Shown piece after piece: positions 35,725 to 46,179 of a stretch of 64,000 bases of DNA. The stretch is from positions 1,288,660 to 1,352,659 of the forward strand of contig ML680046.1 of assembly GCA_007922225.1 (NCBI GenBank). The letters run 5' to 3'. The position numbers and the translations under genes are program-made. Numbering within the stretch: position 1 is the stretch's first letter; the number at the start of each line of letters is the position of its first letter. The stretch comes from Emydura subglobosa. Lineage: Eukaryota > Chordata > Testudines > Chelidae. The notes beneath the pieces are model-generated. The model ran no database searches. It was given only the letters and a program-made list of their open reading frames with translations, and was not told the DNA's origin.

Positions 35725-36299
35725 ACCTCCCCTTGTCCTTTGACTGTGAGAGCAGAAAACCAGGAGTACCAAATTTACTTTCTTTGTACCATTCATTACT
35801 CTTCATGCCTCTATAAAATCCTGTCTTATTCATCTATTCTCTGTACTTTTTATTCCCTTTCCATAAATAGACTCTTTCTAAGCATCTTACCATTTTCTTC
35901 TGTCCTCTCTAGATATATTTATTTCTCCTATCTATAGTTTAAGATAAGATGACTGGAAATGAACACTCTACTTTTGAGGGTGTACTGTCAAACGTATATA
36001 AAGTCTTTATTACAATACCAGTGCTATTTTTTGTCCCATTCTTTTTACAACCTAATATAGTGTTTGCTTTTTTTATTATAAGTACACACTCAGAAGTGGC
36101 TTGCACTATTGTTCAGTCACAGTCTCCTTCTGAGAGATTCCAATTATTTTAGAACCCAGCAATGCTTGTAGTTCCAGTTATCATTTCTAATGTACGTTGC
36201 CATGTACTGCTCAATTACATTTTGTCTGCCATCATGATACCTATTCATTTAGCTTTGTCTTTCTAAGAGATGCACTCTAATTCAACCACACGTTATTGG

Positions 36300-36408
36300 G
36301 CTGGATGGAGGAACTACTGCGTGAAATCCTCTGCCCTGTCTTGTACAGGTACTCAAACTAGACAATCACAATGATCCATTCTAGCCTTCAAATTTATGAA
36401 TCTGCACA
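36300..36408 (+). mobile_element. CR1 3'-terminal fragment
   Basis: 'gtgaaatcctctgccctgtc', 'actagacaatcacaatgatc' and 'cattctagccttcaaattta' match the 3' tail of the CR1 copy ending at 42202 ('gatcccttctggccttagaa'). Confidence 0.65.
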
Positions 36409-37261
36409 TTTTACGTACATCTGAAGTTCCTGAGTCTTTTCCGGTCTTAAGTATCCTAAACAATTCAGGATCATTTGCGAATTTTGCTATTTCACTGTCT
36501 TAAGGCTCACAAATAATGGACACTTTACCCTTTTAAAAATATATATCTCTGTAGCATGCCAGTGCTTTAATGATGTTTTCATTGTGGCCTTTTTAAGAAA
36601 CAGTGCTGATTTTGAATACTCACCATATTGCACAGACTACTTCTTCTGTGGCAATGGGACCGAACTTTGCTCTTTCCTTTTGCTGTGTCTTAATGATGAA
36701 ATATCCCATAGCAAAGAATCAGATTTAAAGGAAGAAATTGCCTTTGCTTTAGTATCCAGAATGGCTTTAGGGAACATGTGTCCATTCCACCTGCATTTGA
36801 ACTTGTTCTGAGTGACTCACCAGGACAGGACATGAGAAAGAAGCAGTTGTTTTGTTATCTCTGTCTCAATTTCTTGTGTCTTCTCTCTATCTCTAATGGC
36901 ATTTACAAATCTAGCTTGTTCTTCCCATTATGTCAGGATTGATATATAAAAAGCACTACTCAAAAAAAGCCTTCTGTTCAGACTAAATTACAGTTCTGTT
37001 TCCCACACCCTGTTTTTTCAGCAGCAATTGAGAGCCTTGCTCTGGTTGCAAACCAAAGGCCGGAGCAGCAAACAATATCGGATGGAATGAAAGAATAGGC
37101 ATATCTGCACCTTTGTCTTCAGGATTTTCATGATGGGGGGAAAATATACTGCGTATGTTGGGAACTAGCAATAAAAATGGCAGCTGAACTAAACACATGC
37201 AAACATAGAAAGAGTACATGTAATTGTGATGCTATATAGAAAGAAAGGTGACCATGTTTAC
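36409..37261. other. Anonymous sequence, no gene seen
   Basis: ORFs 36584-36811 (+) and 36983-37219 (-) have no recognisable domain or splice context. Confidence 0.4.
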
Positions 37262-37340
37262 ACTAATATATTATCACTGATGTATCTAATATATCTAATA
37301 TATCGATGTATCTAATATCTAATATATTATCTCTGATTAT
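37262..37340. repeat. Short AT-rich tandem repeat (tatctaa)n
   Basis: Multiple 'tatctaatata' units and two copies of 'aatatattatc' precede the LTR-like block and may represent a local duplication of its left edge. Confidence 0.75.
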
Positions 37341-38222
37341 CACTGTTGTACAATTGTGATAAATCTTGTATGAAGTATGTCGTGTAAGATATCATTGGAA
37401 AAGTTATAATCTGCTAAGTATAATTATCCTGTTTATATGCATGTATCATTGTGTATGAAGTTAGGAGACTTTGCTATTGTTTGAATCTCAAACTTGTTAT
37501 CTTTCTGGATAACACCCCCAAGATAGATATACATCAAGGCTAGTCAGCCTGCTTCATGGTCCATTAAGGACAATCATGTCTTCCAGGGACCTCTCCTGAG
37601 GTCTTTTTGGGCAGCACTTAGGCAATGAATGTCTCATAACTCAGGAAAGCACGTATGACCCAGGACTCCATGTTTCTGCCAGTAACTTTCCATGCACCTG
37701 GACTAAGCAGTATAAACTGCAGATTGTGACATCATTCTCTGTCTTCATTCCTGGTCCACATCTCGGGATTTTGTTTTCTAACAAAGGGAGGTTTTGAACA
37801 AAGGACTTATGGCCCCCAATCCTTTTGGGTGATCCAGAGATACTTATTGCAAGCCAGCAGATTTAACGTCCCTGCTATCATCCTGATCTACAAATTCTGA
37901 AATCAACTGTAATGTGTGATTCATTTTAACCTCAACTCTCTTTTTATATATTAATAAACCTTTAGTTTTTAGTTATTAAAGGACTGGCTATCAGCATGGT
38001 TTTTGGGTAAGATCTGAAGTATATTTTGACTTGGGGTGTGTGTCAGATTCTTTGGAATTGGAGGAACCTAATATATGTGATTCTTGGTTTAAATAATCAT
38101 TTATCACAGAAGTCTGGCTTGTCTGGGAGAGTGAATGAGGGGGTAGAGGGCCTGAAGGGGATTGTCTGTGGCTTCATAGTGCTGGAAAAAGATTTTGTGT
38201 GGTTTGTTACCCTCCACTGATA
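37340..38222 (+). mobile_element. LTR-like retroelement block related to 34765-35724
   Basis: The first 100 bp ('aagtatgtcgtgtaagatat', 'cattggaaaagttataatct') align with 34805-34900 of the solo LTR. Downstream are 'gcctgcttcatggtccatta', 'tgtgacatcattctctg' and an 'attaataaaccttta' polyadenylation-like site near 37950. The whole has LTR size and layout. Ends and target duplication are not resolved. Confidence 0.5.
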
Positions 38223-38860
38223 AGAGACTTATACAGGATTTTAGGCTGGACAGTTTAAAAAAGAGTTTATTTTGCAGAAGGTTAATTTTTAAGCTTACAA
38301 GTGGACAGTGGAAAAAGACCCCGAATTCAGAGTTACAGACAGTTTTATACCTTATTACTACTTAAACACAAATTACAAAAGCATACATATCCCCCTTACA
38401 AGGGCAAAAACCTATTTTCTTTATAACTATTGGTCTATATTATTTGGCATACATTATTCATAAGATAGTTTTTTAGATATTTTGCAGCTATCTACAGATT
38501 ATCTATCAAGGTTGCATAGCTTGCTGAATCCAGCCGAGGCTTATTTCCTTCTGCATTCCTAAGAACTTTCCATGATCTGTGCACAGAGTGGAACGGCCTT
38601 GCCTGTCTCTAAAAACAAAGGGGCTAGCTAAAATGGAGTAACTGTGGTCAAACAACTAAAAATCAGCTTACAATAGTAACTCATATAGTATTTTGGAAGC
38701 ACATATTTATGCTGGTGAAGTATTAGGATAGAGTAGACCACCAGTTTGGGGTACATGTCCTGTTTTATGGCAGTCTGTCCTGAGATTGGCACTCTTAGCT
38801 GTCTCTCATACCAAGCAGTGTGACTATAATCACGCAGTGACAACATGAAAAATACACTAC
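38223..38860 (-). mobile_element. Possible minus-strand LTR fragment
   Basis: Antisense signals in the right order: 'gtttatttt' (AATAAA reversed, near 38262) and 'ttttatacc' (TATA reversed, near 38343). Classification is inference only. The segment abuts the plus-strand LTR-like block. Confidence 0.25.
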
Positions 38861-39799
38861 ACTATGCTTAAAATAGCTTTTACAGTTCAGGATTCCCATG
38901 ACTGTTGGTGATTCAGGAAGGCAAATCAATGCTAGTTTGCTGTATCTTAAGAATACTCACAGTGGTTTCCACCTGCATCTTCAAGAGTGGCATGAATCTT
39001 TGTTGTTTTACAATTGTAAACAAATATTGAGGAGACAGATATATGGCAGAGAAAAGATAAAAACAGCTAAATATTGGTACACATCTCCTATTGGTGTAAA
39101 TCAGCATAGCTTTACACAAACTGATGATATAAATGTGTATGTTTTTCCTTTTTGAAAACAAGTTACAGTGACTGGGTTTTTCAAAAAGCATTTAAGGGCA
39201 TTTAAGTGCCCAGTGCCCAATGACTTTCAATAAGAACTGCATATCTATCCCACACAGGCCCCTTGGCAAACCCCAGCCACTGTTGTCTTCTTGCTCCTCA
39301 CTTCATGCCCACATTTTTTCCTCTCTTTCTCTCTCTCTCTGAAGCAAGAAGGAAAGCCAGAACCATGTTATCTGCCAACTTTTTGCAGACCACCACTAAA
39401 GTGTGACGCCACCAGCAAATGTCTAGTTATTGAGGAGGAACAGCTATGCACTTACATTCGATATAATACAAATAATGAGACAAGTGGAGCCAAACTCAAG
39501 AACTGGAATAGAGCTTTGTTCCCAGGAATCTGTGCTGAATCACAGTGAAGATCAGGGAAGCAATCATTGGCCACAAAATGCCCTTCTAATCTACTGAGCT
39601 GGCCCATGACCAGTAACAGCTTGGTGTGGGATGGATTAGCTAACATGGCCACTCCACTATAATAAGGGTTTGTCCTTGTGGATATGGCTCTTCCTCAGTG
39701 CAAATCTATTGGCCATGACCCCAGCACATTGATTTTCAGCCCTCCATGATGTAATCTCCTGGATGTCCCCTGCACAATTCCTTTATATCTTAGGCCAAG
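38861..39799. other. Anonymous; (TC)n near 39315-39341
   Basis: No gene was seen. ORF pairs on opposite strands at 38898-39191 and 39291-39652 have no domain. 39165-39235 carries a 'catttaagggcatttaagtg' palindromic-repeat relic. Confidence 0.35.
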
Positions 39800-39941
39800 A
39801 ATGCAGCAGAAAGATCACGTCCCTGCTTAGGCTAAGCCTGCTGCCCCTGGAACCCTAATCAAAGGGGGAGTGGAGCCAGCTGAGTGAGTCTGTGGGGACT
39901 GAGCTAACGGGGAACAACTGTTACACTCATTAGACCAGCCC

Positions 39942-39947
39942 TATAAA
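39942..39947 (+). promoter_or_regulatory. TATA box in LTR-like block
   Basis: tataaa within 'agccctataaaggctcac', upstream of a GC-rich stretch. Confidence 0.4.
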
Positions 39948-39995
39948 GGCTCACAGGAAGGCGCTCAAGGGAGGCTCACCAGAGACTTACAGCAG

Positions 39996-40032
39996 CGGTG
40001 GCGGTGGTGGTGGCGGTAAGGAAGGAAGGAAG
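39996..40032 (+). repeat. (GGT/GGC)n and (GGAA)n repeats
   Basis: Trinucleotide 'ggtggcggtggtggtggcgg' followed by three GGAA units. Confidence 0.85.
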
Positions 40033-40672
40033 TGGTCAGCCTGGAGTGGGGAGAAGCCTCAGTTGGAGTGGAGTTGCCCTGAGTGAGGGGCTGAGACTAT
40101 GTGGCCCCTGAGCCTGGGCTGTTCTTGTAAATGGTGGTGGGAAAGCCCTGTGAATAAAGAGCACTAGTGGGGGCACAAAGCTGTGATCCCCACATGGTTT
40201 GTGGCACAGAGGACCTGAGCAGCAAGGGGGCTGGTGCGAGCCTGCTATATAGCTTCTAGATTTTTTTGTTCTGAAGGTGCTGAGGCTCGTGGTTACAGAC
40301 TTGCCCAATCACCAACGTCCCACTTGCATGAGTGTTGCTCTTTAGGTGGATGGTTCCCTTGTTCCTGTGGAACATAGCTCTCATGGGAGTCCATATTCAC
40401 ACAGGTGAAGCAGTTTCCTGAGGAATTTGTGCCATTCCAATGGAGAGATCTGAAGATATTTGAACTGGGCTTGGTATTCAGTGAGAAACCAGGGAGATTT
40501 TGAGGTTTCTGGATTCCCCCAAGGGTTGGCAGTGATCAGTCCCGGAAAGGGGAATATTTTTTATGTTCCCTAAATCCTCAGCCAAATGGCTTTAGTCAAG
40601 CTACAAGTTATTGGTCTTGATAGCACTCACTTATGGACTATGCAAGCATAATTCCCTGCACAGCAGCAGTCA

Positions 40673-40925
40673 GTGGGTGAAATTCTGTGTCTTGTGTTAT
40701 ACAGCAAGATAAAATAAATGATCACAGTGATGCCTCCCAGCTTTAAAATTACAAAATTATGCATCAGCCAAAAATCAGTTGCAGGGTGTGTGTTACACCT
40801 ATAATTTTAAAGATTGGGATTTAGTAAAGATGTACTTACACCTGGCATTGGCCATTGTCAGAAGACAGGTACTGGGCTAGTTGGACCATTGGTCTGACCA
40901 GTATGGCCATTCTTATGTTCATGTT
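40673..40925 (+). mobile_element. Two CR1 3'-tail fragments
   Basis: 40673-40750 has 'gtgaaattctgtgtcttgtg' and 'aatgatcacagtgatgcctc', the tail type seen at 36300. 40840-40925 has 'ggcattggccattgtcagaa' and 'tggaccattggtctgaccag', the tail type seen at 22180. They are two different CR1 subfamily ends side by side. Confidence 0.65.
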
Positions 40926-41164
40926 CAGTGATGGTATTTCAAATTTTCCAGGGGCAGTATGCCAGAAATTATTCCTTTAAGTTTTGTAGTTATTTGACTG
41001 CTCTTTCCCCTCTGTAAAAACACAGAGGCTACAACTATGGTCATTAAATCCTGGCTTCTCTAAGAGTTTGGTTGATAAAGGTAATAGTGTTGAGGTAGTA
41101 TAGTAGCACTTACGCAAGCCACTTAACTTGGTGCCATATGAATTTTTGATTAAATAACTAGAAT
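40926..41164. other. Anonymous sequence
   Basis: Nothing was recognised. Confidence 0.4.
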
Positions 41165-42202
41165 GATATAAAATTAACAAGGCACACATTAAATAGATCA
41201 GAGACTGGCTAACTGATAGATCTCAAAATGTAACTCTAAATAGGGATTTGTCATCAAGTAGGTTTTGGCCCTACACTATTTAACAATTTTATCAATGATC
41301 TGGAAGAAAACAAAAGAATCGCTGATAAGGTTTGCACAAAAATTGGGGGAGTGGTATATAATGCAGATGACAGATCACTGATTCAGAGCCATTTAGATCC
41401 CTTGTTAAGCTGGGTGCAAGCAAACAGTATATGTTTCAATATGGCTAAATGCAAATGTATACATCTAGGAACAAAGAAGGTAGGCCATACTTACAGAATG
41501 GCAGACTCTATCCTGGGAAGCAGTGACTCTGAAGAAGATTTGTGGGTTGAGGTGGATAATCAGCTGAACAAGAGCACCCAGTGTAATACTGTGATCAAAA
41601 GAGCTAATGCAGTCCTGGGATGCATAAACATGGGCATCTTGTGTAGGAGCAAAAAGGTTATTTTAGATCTCTATTTGGCACTGATGCGGGACTACTATGT
41701 CCAGTACTGATGCCCACAAATCAAGAAGGATGTTGATAAATTGGAGAGGGTTTAGGCAAGAGCCGCAAGAACGATTAAAGGATTTGAAAACATGCCTTAC
41801 AGTGATAGACTCAAGAAGCTCAATCTATTTATCTTAATAAAGAGAAGGATAAGGGGTGACTTGATTACTGTCTATAAGTACTTATACGGGGAAAAATATT
41901 TAAAATGGGCTCTTCAATTTAGCAGAGAAAGGTATAACCCCATCCAATGGCTGGAATTTGAAGCTAGACAAATTCAGACTGGATATAAGTCTTACGTTTT
42001 TGACCGTGAGAGTAATTAATCATTGGAACAATTTACCAAGGTTTGTGGTGGCTTCTCCATCACTGACAATTTTGAAATTAAGAGTGGATGTTTTTCTAAA
42101 AGATCTGCTCTAGGAATTATTTGGGGAAAGTTCTCTGGCCTGTGATATACAGGAGGTCAGAAGAGGTGGACACCATGATCCCTTCTGGCCTTAGAAGCTA
42201 TG
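41165..42202 (+). mobile_element. CR1 LINE copy, 3' part
   Basis: Starts inside the RT ('ttaacaattttatcaatgat', FNNFIND) and runs to the 3' end 'cttctggccttagaagctat'. It has the catalytic block in altered form (YNADD for FADD), then the C-terminal domain. One long frame (41351-41710) ends at a stop and the next (41792-42019) continues it. Truncated at 5'. Confidence 0.85.
41351..42019 (+). pseudogene. CR1 ORF2 RT C-terminal pseudogene
   Basis: Two frames make up the relic: 41351-41710 with YNADDRSLIQ, FNMAKCKCIHLGTKKV and AVLGCINMGILCRSKKVI, and 41792-42019 with MPYSDRLKKLNLF and RRIRGDLITVYKYL. These are the counterparts of [34 protein letters not shown] and [14 protein letters not shown] in the copy at 54070-55698. 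In-frame stops near 41710 and 41755 show it is dead. Confidence 0.85.
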
Positions 42203-43004
42203 AACAGAAATGCTATTTGTGAGAGTCAACAGAAAAGAAGTAATAACTCTTCCTGTGTAACTTTCACCTTTGGAAAGTCTCCAGCAGAGAAACAAGCTAT
42301 GCTACCTGTGTGCACAAAGAAACTTACACTGCTTTCAGATGGCTGCATGAAAGACATCACGTAAGTCAGGGAGTGCACAAAATGATATGCCATCACAGAA
42401 AATGTCTGTGAGTGAGAGGTTTTAAAATGTATATGTTAGCAGTTCCATAACTGGAAGACCAGAGTAGGAAATCAAGACAAATTGTCTATTTCCCATTCAT
42501 TGTCATGAGCCTGTCCACTTTGCACAATGCAACCTTGATACAAATTGAACAATAGAAGTACAGAAATTGGGACCAATGTCCAGATGTGTTGTCTTCATTC
42601 ATACTGATGGAAGGGTCGTGGAACAAAGACTCACACTTGAACTCACCCAAATCCTGATGTCCTTCAGTTCAGGATCAGGACTTAGTGTCTTGGGCCAATC
42701 TTTAATTCATACTCTACAAGAAGAGCCTGTCACCTCAGCACCTGGTCATTTCCCTGAGAATAAAGACCTATACACAGTATAAGCTGTTGGTTTCTTCTGC
42801 ATTGTCCATCACAGCAGGTACAATAGTGGGACAAAGATTGGTGGACCACTAAGGAGTAAATTACAGAGGCCAGGTCCATTTTTAAATATATTTTTGGAGG
42901 CGGGAATAAATAAGTAGTGTTTCCTTTCCAATAAACCATTTGGGAATAGTGAACCTATTGTAATATATCCATAGTACAGATTATTGTTAGTTGCTATTCA
43001 AATC
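42203..43004. other. Anonymous sequence, no gene seen
   Basis: The 71-codon ORF 42567-42782 is unremarkable. No repeat was recognised. Confidence 0.4.
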
Positions 43005-43315
43005 ACAGCAGTGCCTAGAGGCCATAATGGTGGCCCCATTGTGGTAGGTACTGTATAAACACACTATGAGACAGTTCCTGCCTTGCAGAGTTTACAATTT
43101 AAACAGAAAAGTAGTAGCCTTATTATCCCTATTTTATAACTTGGGAACAGAGAGAGATTTGGGCCTACGTCCTCAAAGGCATTTGGGCACCTAACTATCA
43201 TGGAAGCCTTTAGGGGGGCTTAGTGACTCACTAAAGGTCACAGAGGACATCTATGACAAAGCCAGGAATAGAACTTATGTGCATCCTGAGTCCCTGCCAC
43301 TACCAAGGGACTCTC
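43005..43315 (-). repeat. MIR-like SINE with long ancient tail
   Basis: 'agcagtgcctagaggccata', 'ggccccattgtggtaggtac' and 'agacagttcctgccttgcag' (tail) are followed by 'ctcactaaaggtcacagagg', 'aagccaggaatagaact' and 'gtccctgccac' (antisense core and tRNA-like part). Confidence 0.7.
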
Positions 43316-45416
43316 CTTCCTCTGTATAATACATTTTTAATTATCAAGAGTATCTTTCATACAAATTGTCTCCCCAAAATATTTGTCAGCATTAAATACT
43401 AAAAACTGCAGTCCTCAATAACACTAGGAGGAGAGGGAAATTATGAGATATGGGCAAAGAAGGAAAACAATAAGATGAGAAATGAAAAGACACAGCTGAT
43501 GAGGAGAAAAGAGAGAGTATGATCTAGAACGGAGAGAGCTTCTTAGAATGCTCTTGTAACAATGATGATCTGGTAGCATGGAGGGGCAGAGGTAACAGGG
43601 AGGGTAGCAGTGAAAGATGCAGGCAAAATTAGCCAGTGGCATAAGCAGATACAGCTCCTGTAAAATCACTGGAATTTGCAACCATTAAATCACGTTCTGT
43701 GCTTGGATAGTACCAAGCAAAAGATGCTCCTGGCATGTGACTATGGATCCTAGGCACTACGGTAATGCAAAGAACAATACATTGAGCATGGAGAATTTTA
43801 AAAACAAGTAAGATGATTTCATAGAAGGCAGCAGTGCCAAACAAGAAATCCATGTGCATCACTTTTTAAATGATGAGGGGGAAAAAACCCAACCAAACAC
43901 TCTTAGAATAAGCGAGTGGAAAATGGAGAGATTGTCTGAACTATGCAAAGCAACTTGCAGAAAGAGAGTGAACCTAGAACACAGACTGAGAAAAAGCAAT
44001 GCTACGTTCCTTATCCTAAGTATACAAGGTGTTTTCCCTATAGGGATAAACTTTGCAAATAACAAGGTGAGCACAGCTGCAGAGAGTTAGCTCCTCGCTT
44101 ACAAGATGGATATCATGACATCCTGAGTTAAGTTCAAGACAGGGGTTGTAGGCCATGTTATGTGAGTTTCTCCTTCTCAAGGGGACAGTGTGTGTGTATA
44201 TAATTAATCATGGGTTCTATTCCAGCAAATGTCATCCATTAAAGATGAGTTCAAGGAATAAGAATGGTCACAACACCAACCAAGGGGGGAAGTACTGCGT
44301 ATTCTCTTTTGTAACCAAAGTGGGAGGCTGCTGTTAGGTGGTTTTCTCTCCCATGCTCTCCCCCAACCCCAGTTAAGGAAGGCCCTGCTTAGCAGTCTGA
44401 ACTCCAATCTGAACCCTTCATCAGATGGTTGTTACTTTTGTGCATTTCTTTGTTATTTGTAAAGATAATAAACAGATCCCTGAAAGGAGGGACTGATGGT
44501 AAGTTGGGTGTGGGCTGACTAATTTATCCCCAGCTGGTTATTAGGACCACCGGCCTACCCATGGCTTTGTGCTGGATTCATGGAAGACGTGGTTCTCTGA
44601 CACAAATTTATGCACTAATGTCCTAATCCTGCAAAGGCTTACACTTATCCTTAAGTTTACTAATACAAATACTAGTGCCATGGGTTTTAAAGATTCCTGG
44701 TAGTAAAATTAAGCATGTGTGTAAATCTTTGTAGGATTGGGGCCTAAGAAAGATCACTATTAAAGATGTATCTAGGATGCTTAATGAAACTTAGTAGTGT
44801 TTTACACTTTCCCCAAGGGTGGGATGAACCTGAGAAGTTGAAGAAAAGTAGCTGAGGAATCGTGAGGTGAATTCCATAGGGAGAAAATGGAGATATTCTC
44901 CCAGCCTTCCCTTGAACTAGGATTTGTCTTGTTCTATGGAAGATGTATGGCTGTACTAAGACTGGACTATGTACAACCACTTTCAGGGTAAAGCATTGCA
45001 GTTTTGTGATCACAGATAAGATTGAACTGTTTATTGGGGCAAGGGTGGATGAAGCTGTTTGTTCTTCTTTGGGGCTTCACTACAGGAGCATAGGTAAGGG
45101 ACTTTGGATACTTAAGTCTGTATTGCATTAGTTGAAAATACTTGATTTTCTTTTACGTTTCATTTTAACTTGGAAGCTCCCATTCTCCACTGCTTTGTAT
45201 TTGCTTGGTCATTTACACCACTGTGAAATGGGTGTAAAGAGTGACTAACCTGATGTGGTAGTATTTTACATCCACTTTGCACAAGTGGAAATAGCTACAC
45301 AAAACTCAAGGTAGTGGGGTTTCCTAGATTTCTAATGTTTTTTTGTTTAAGTACCATATTCCAGTAAGCTGTCTTACCCTTAGGTTATGAATATTTATTC
45401 TCAGCATTAAGTTCAG
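43316..45416. other. Anonymous; possible LTR-like block 44130-44520
   Basis: No gene was recognised; opposite-strand ORFs at 43854-44090 overlap without a domain. 44130-44520 ends with 'aagataataaacagatccct' and a 'gggactgatggtaag' stretch, vaguely LTR-like. Not enough to call. Confidence 0.3.
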
Positions 45417-45945
45417 TTGAGTAAGGTTTTCTATATGGGAATATTATGTAGGTGTAATGGGCACTACCATATTATATATCCTAAAACAGTGTCACTAAAA
45501 CCTCAGCTGACAAAACATGAGGCTAATGAACTGATTAATGTTGTTATCAGAGTGGGCTTACCCTCAGAAACTTCAGCAGATCAGGGCACTAATTTTATGT
45601 CTTCTCTGTTAAATGAGGTGTACAAGCTTTTAAAAATTCCCCCTTCTCCCACACAGCTCCCTATCAGCCAGAAACAGATGGGCTGGTAGAGTAATTTAAT
45701 CAAACACTTAAGCAGCTGCTAAGGAAATTCATCAGCAGTGAACTAAAACATTGGGATAAATTGTTACCTCTTGTTTTGTTTGCCTATTGGGAAGACCTTC
45801 AATCAATCCAGTGCTTTCTCCCCTCTCTCTATCTCTTCAAAATGCTCCACAGGGAGCAGCCTGGAGGTTGTGTTGTCTGTAATTACTGAACCTGGCAGCA
45901 TCAAGCTTTCACCCCAGATAACATCATCCTTAATTATGCTGTTCA
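45417..45945 (+). pseudogene. Ty3/Gypsy-type LTR retrotransposon integrase relic
   Basis: The frame 45417-45689 has a YPKTVSLKP-type start, a helix (AAN/ANELINVVIR) and SADQGTNFMSSLL, which carries the second catalytic Asp block of DDE integrases. About 85 bp further, in another frame, PETDGLVE carries the presumed catalytic Glu and is followed at once by a stop. One frameshift and stops make it inactive. The first Asp region and the RT are absent. A retroviral integrase is the alternative. Confidence 0.7.
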
Positions 45946-46179
45946 GATATGCAAATTAAGGCCCTGATTCTGTAGTCAGATCTGCACAGCTGGAAGGATA
46001 TTAATGGCGGCCACAGTCACTCACAGGTTGAGATGGGACATGCCAAAACCTTTGGCCAGATTCTGTGATGTGACAGAACTGCATGTGGTACAAGGGCAGA
46101 GGTAGCTCTAAGCCACTTTTATCCTCCCTGTCTTGGGGGGTGTCATTTCTTGACCTGCGTTAATCACATTATGGAGTAG
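45946..46179. other. Anonymous sequence
   Basis: Nothing was recognised beyond a 'ccctgattctgtagtcagat' ancient-repeat phrase. Confidence 0.35.

Larger units (their letters stand above)
34560..36290 (-). mobile_element. Old CR1 LINE fragment split by a solo LTR
   Basis: The left part (34560-34764) has antisense CR1 C-terminal words ('tggcaatgagttcagcaggt', 'tcaattttaaacttactgcc'). The right part (35725-36290) continues with 'tagtgtttgcttttttta', 'tctgccatcatgatacc' and similar words that follow in the same antisense order. The insertion 34765-35724 lies exactly between. Diverged; frames are lost. Confidence 0.55.
39800..40260 (+). mobile_element. LTR-like block with TATA and polyadenylation signal
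   Basis: GC-rich island with tataaa at 39942-39947 and aataaa at 40153-40158, a spacing typical of the R region of an LTR. A GGT/GGC repeat (39996-40016) and GGAA units follow the TATA box. Element ends are not defined and no target duplication was found. The alternative is a host promoter, but there is no downstream exon or CpG-dense island. Confidence 0.4.

Noticed and set aside
34760..38222. Reading the two LTR-like blocks as one provirus
   Set aside because: The first block has its own perfect 5-bp target duplication inside CR1, and the sequence between the blocks is CR1-like or anonymous rather than gag/pol.
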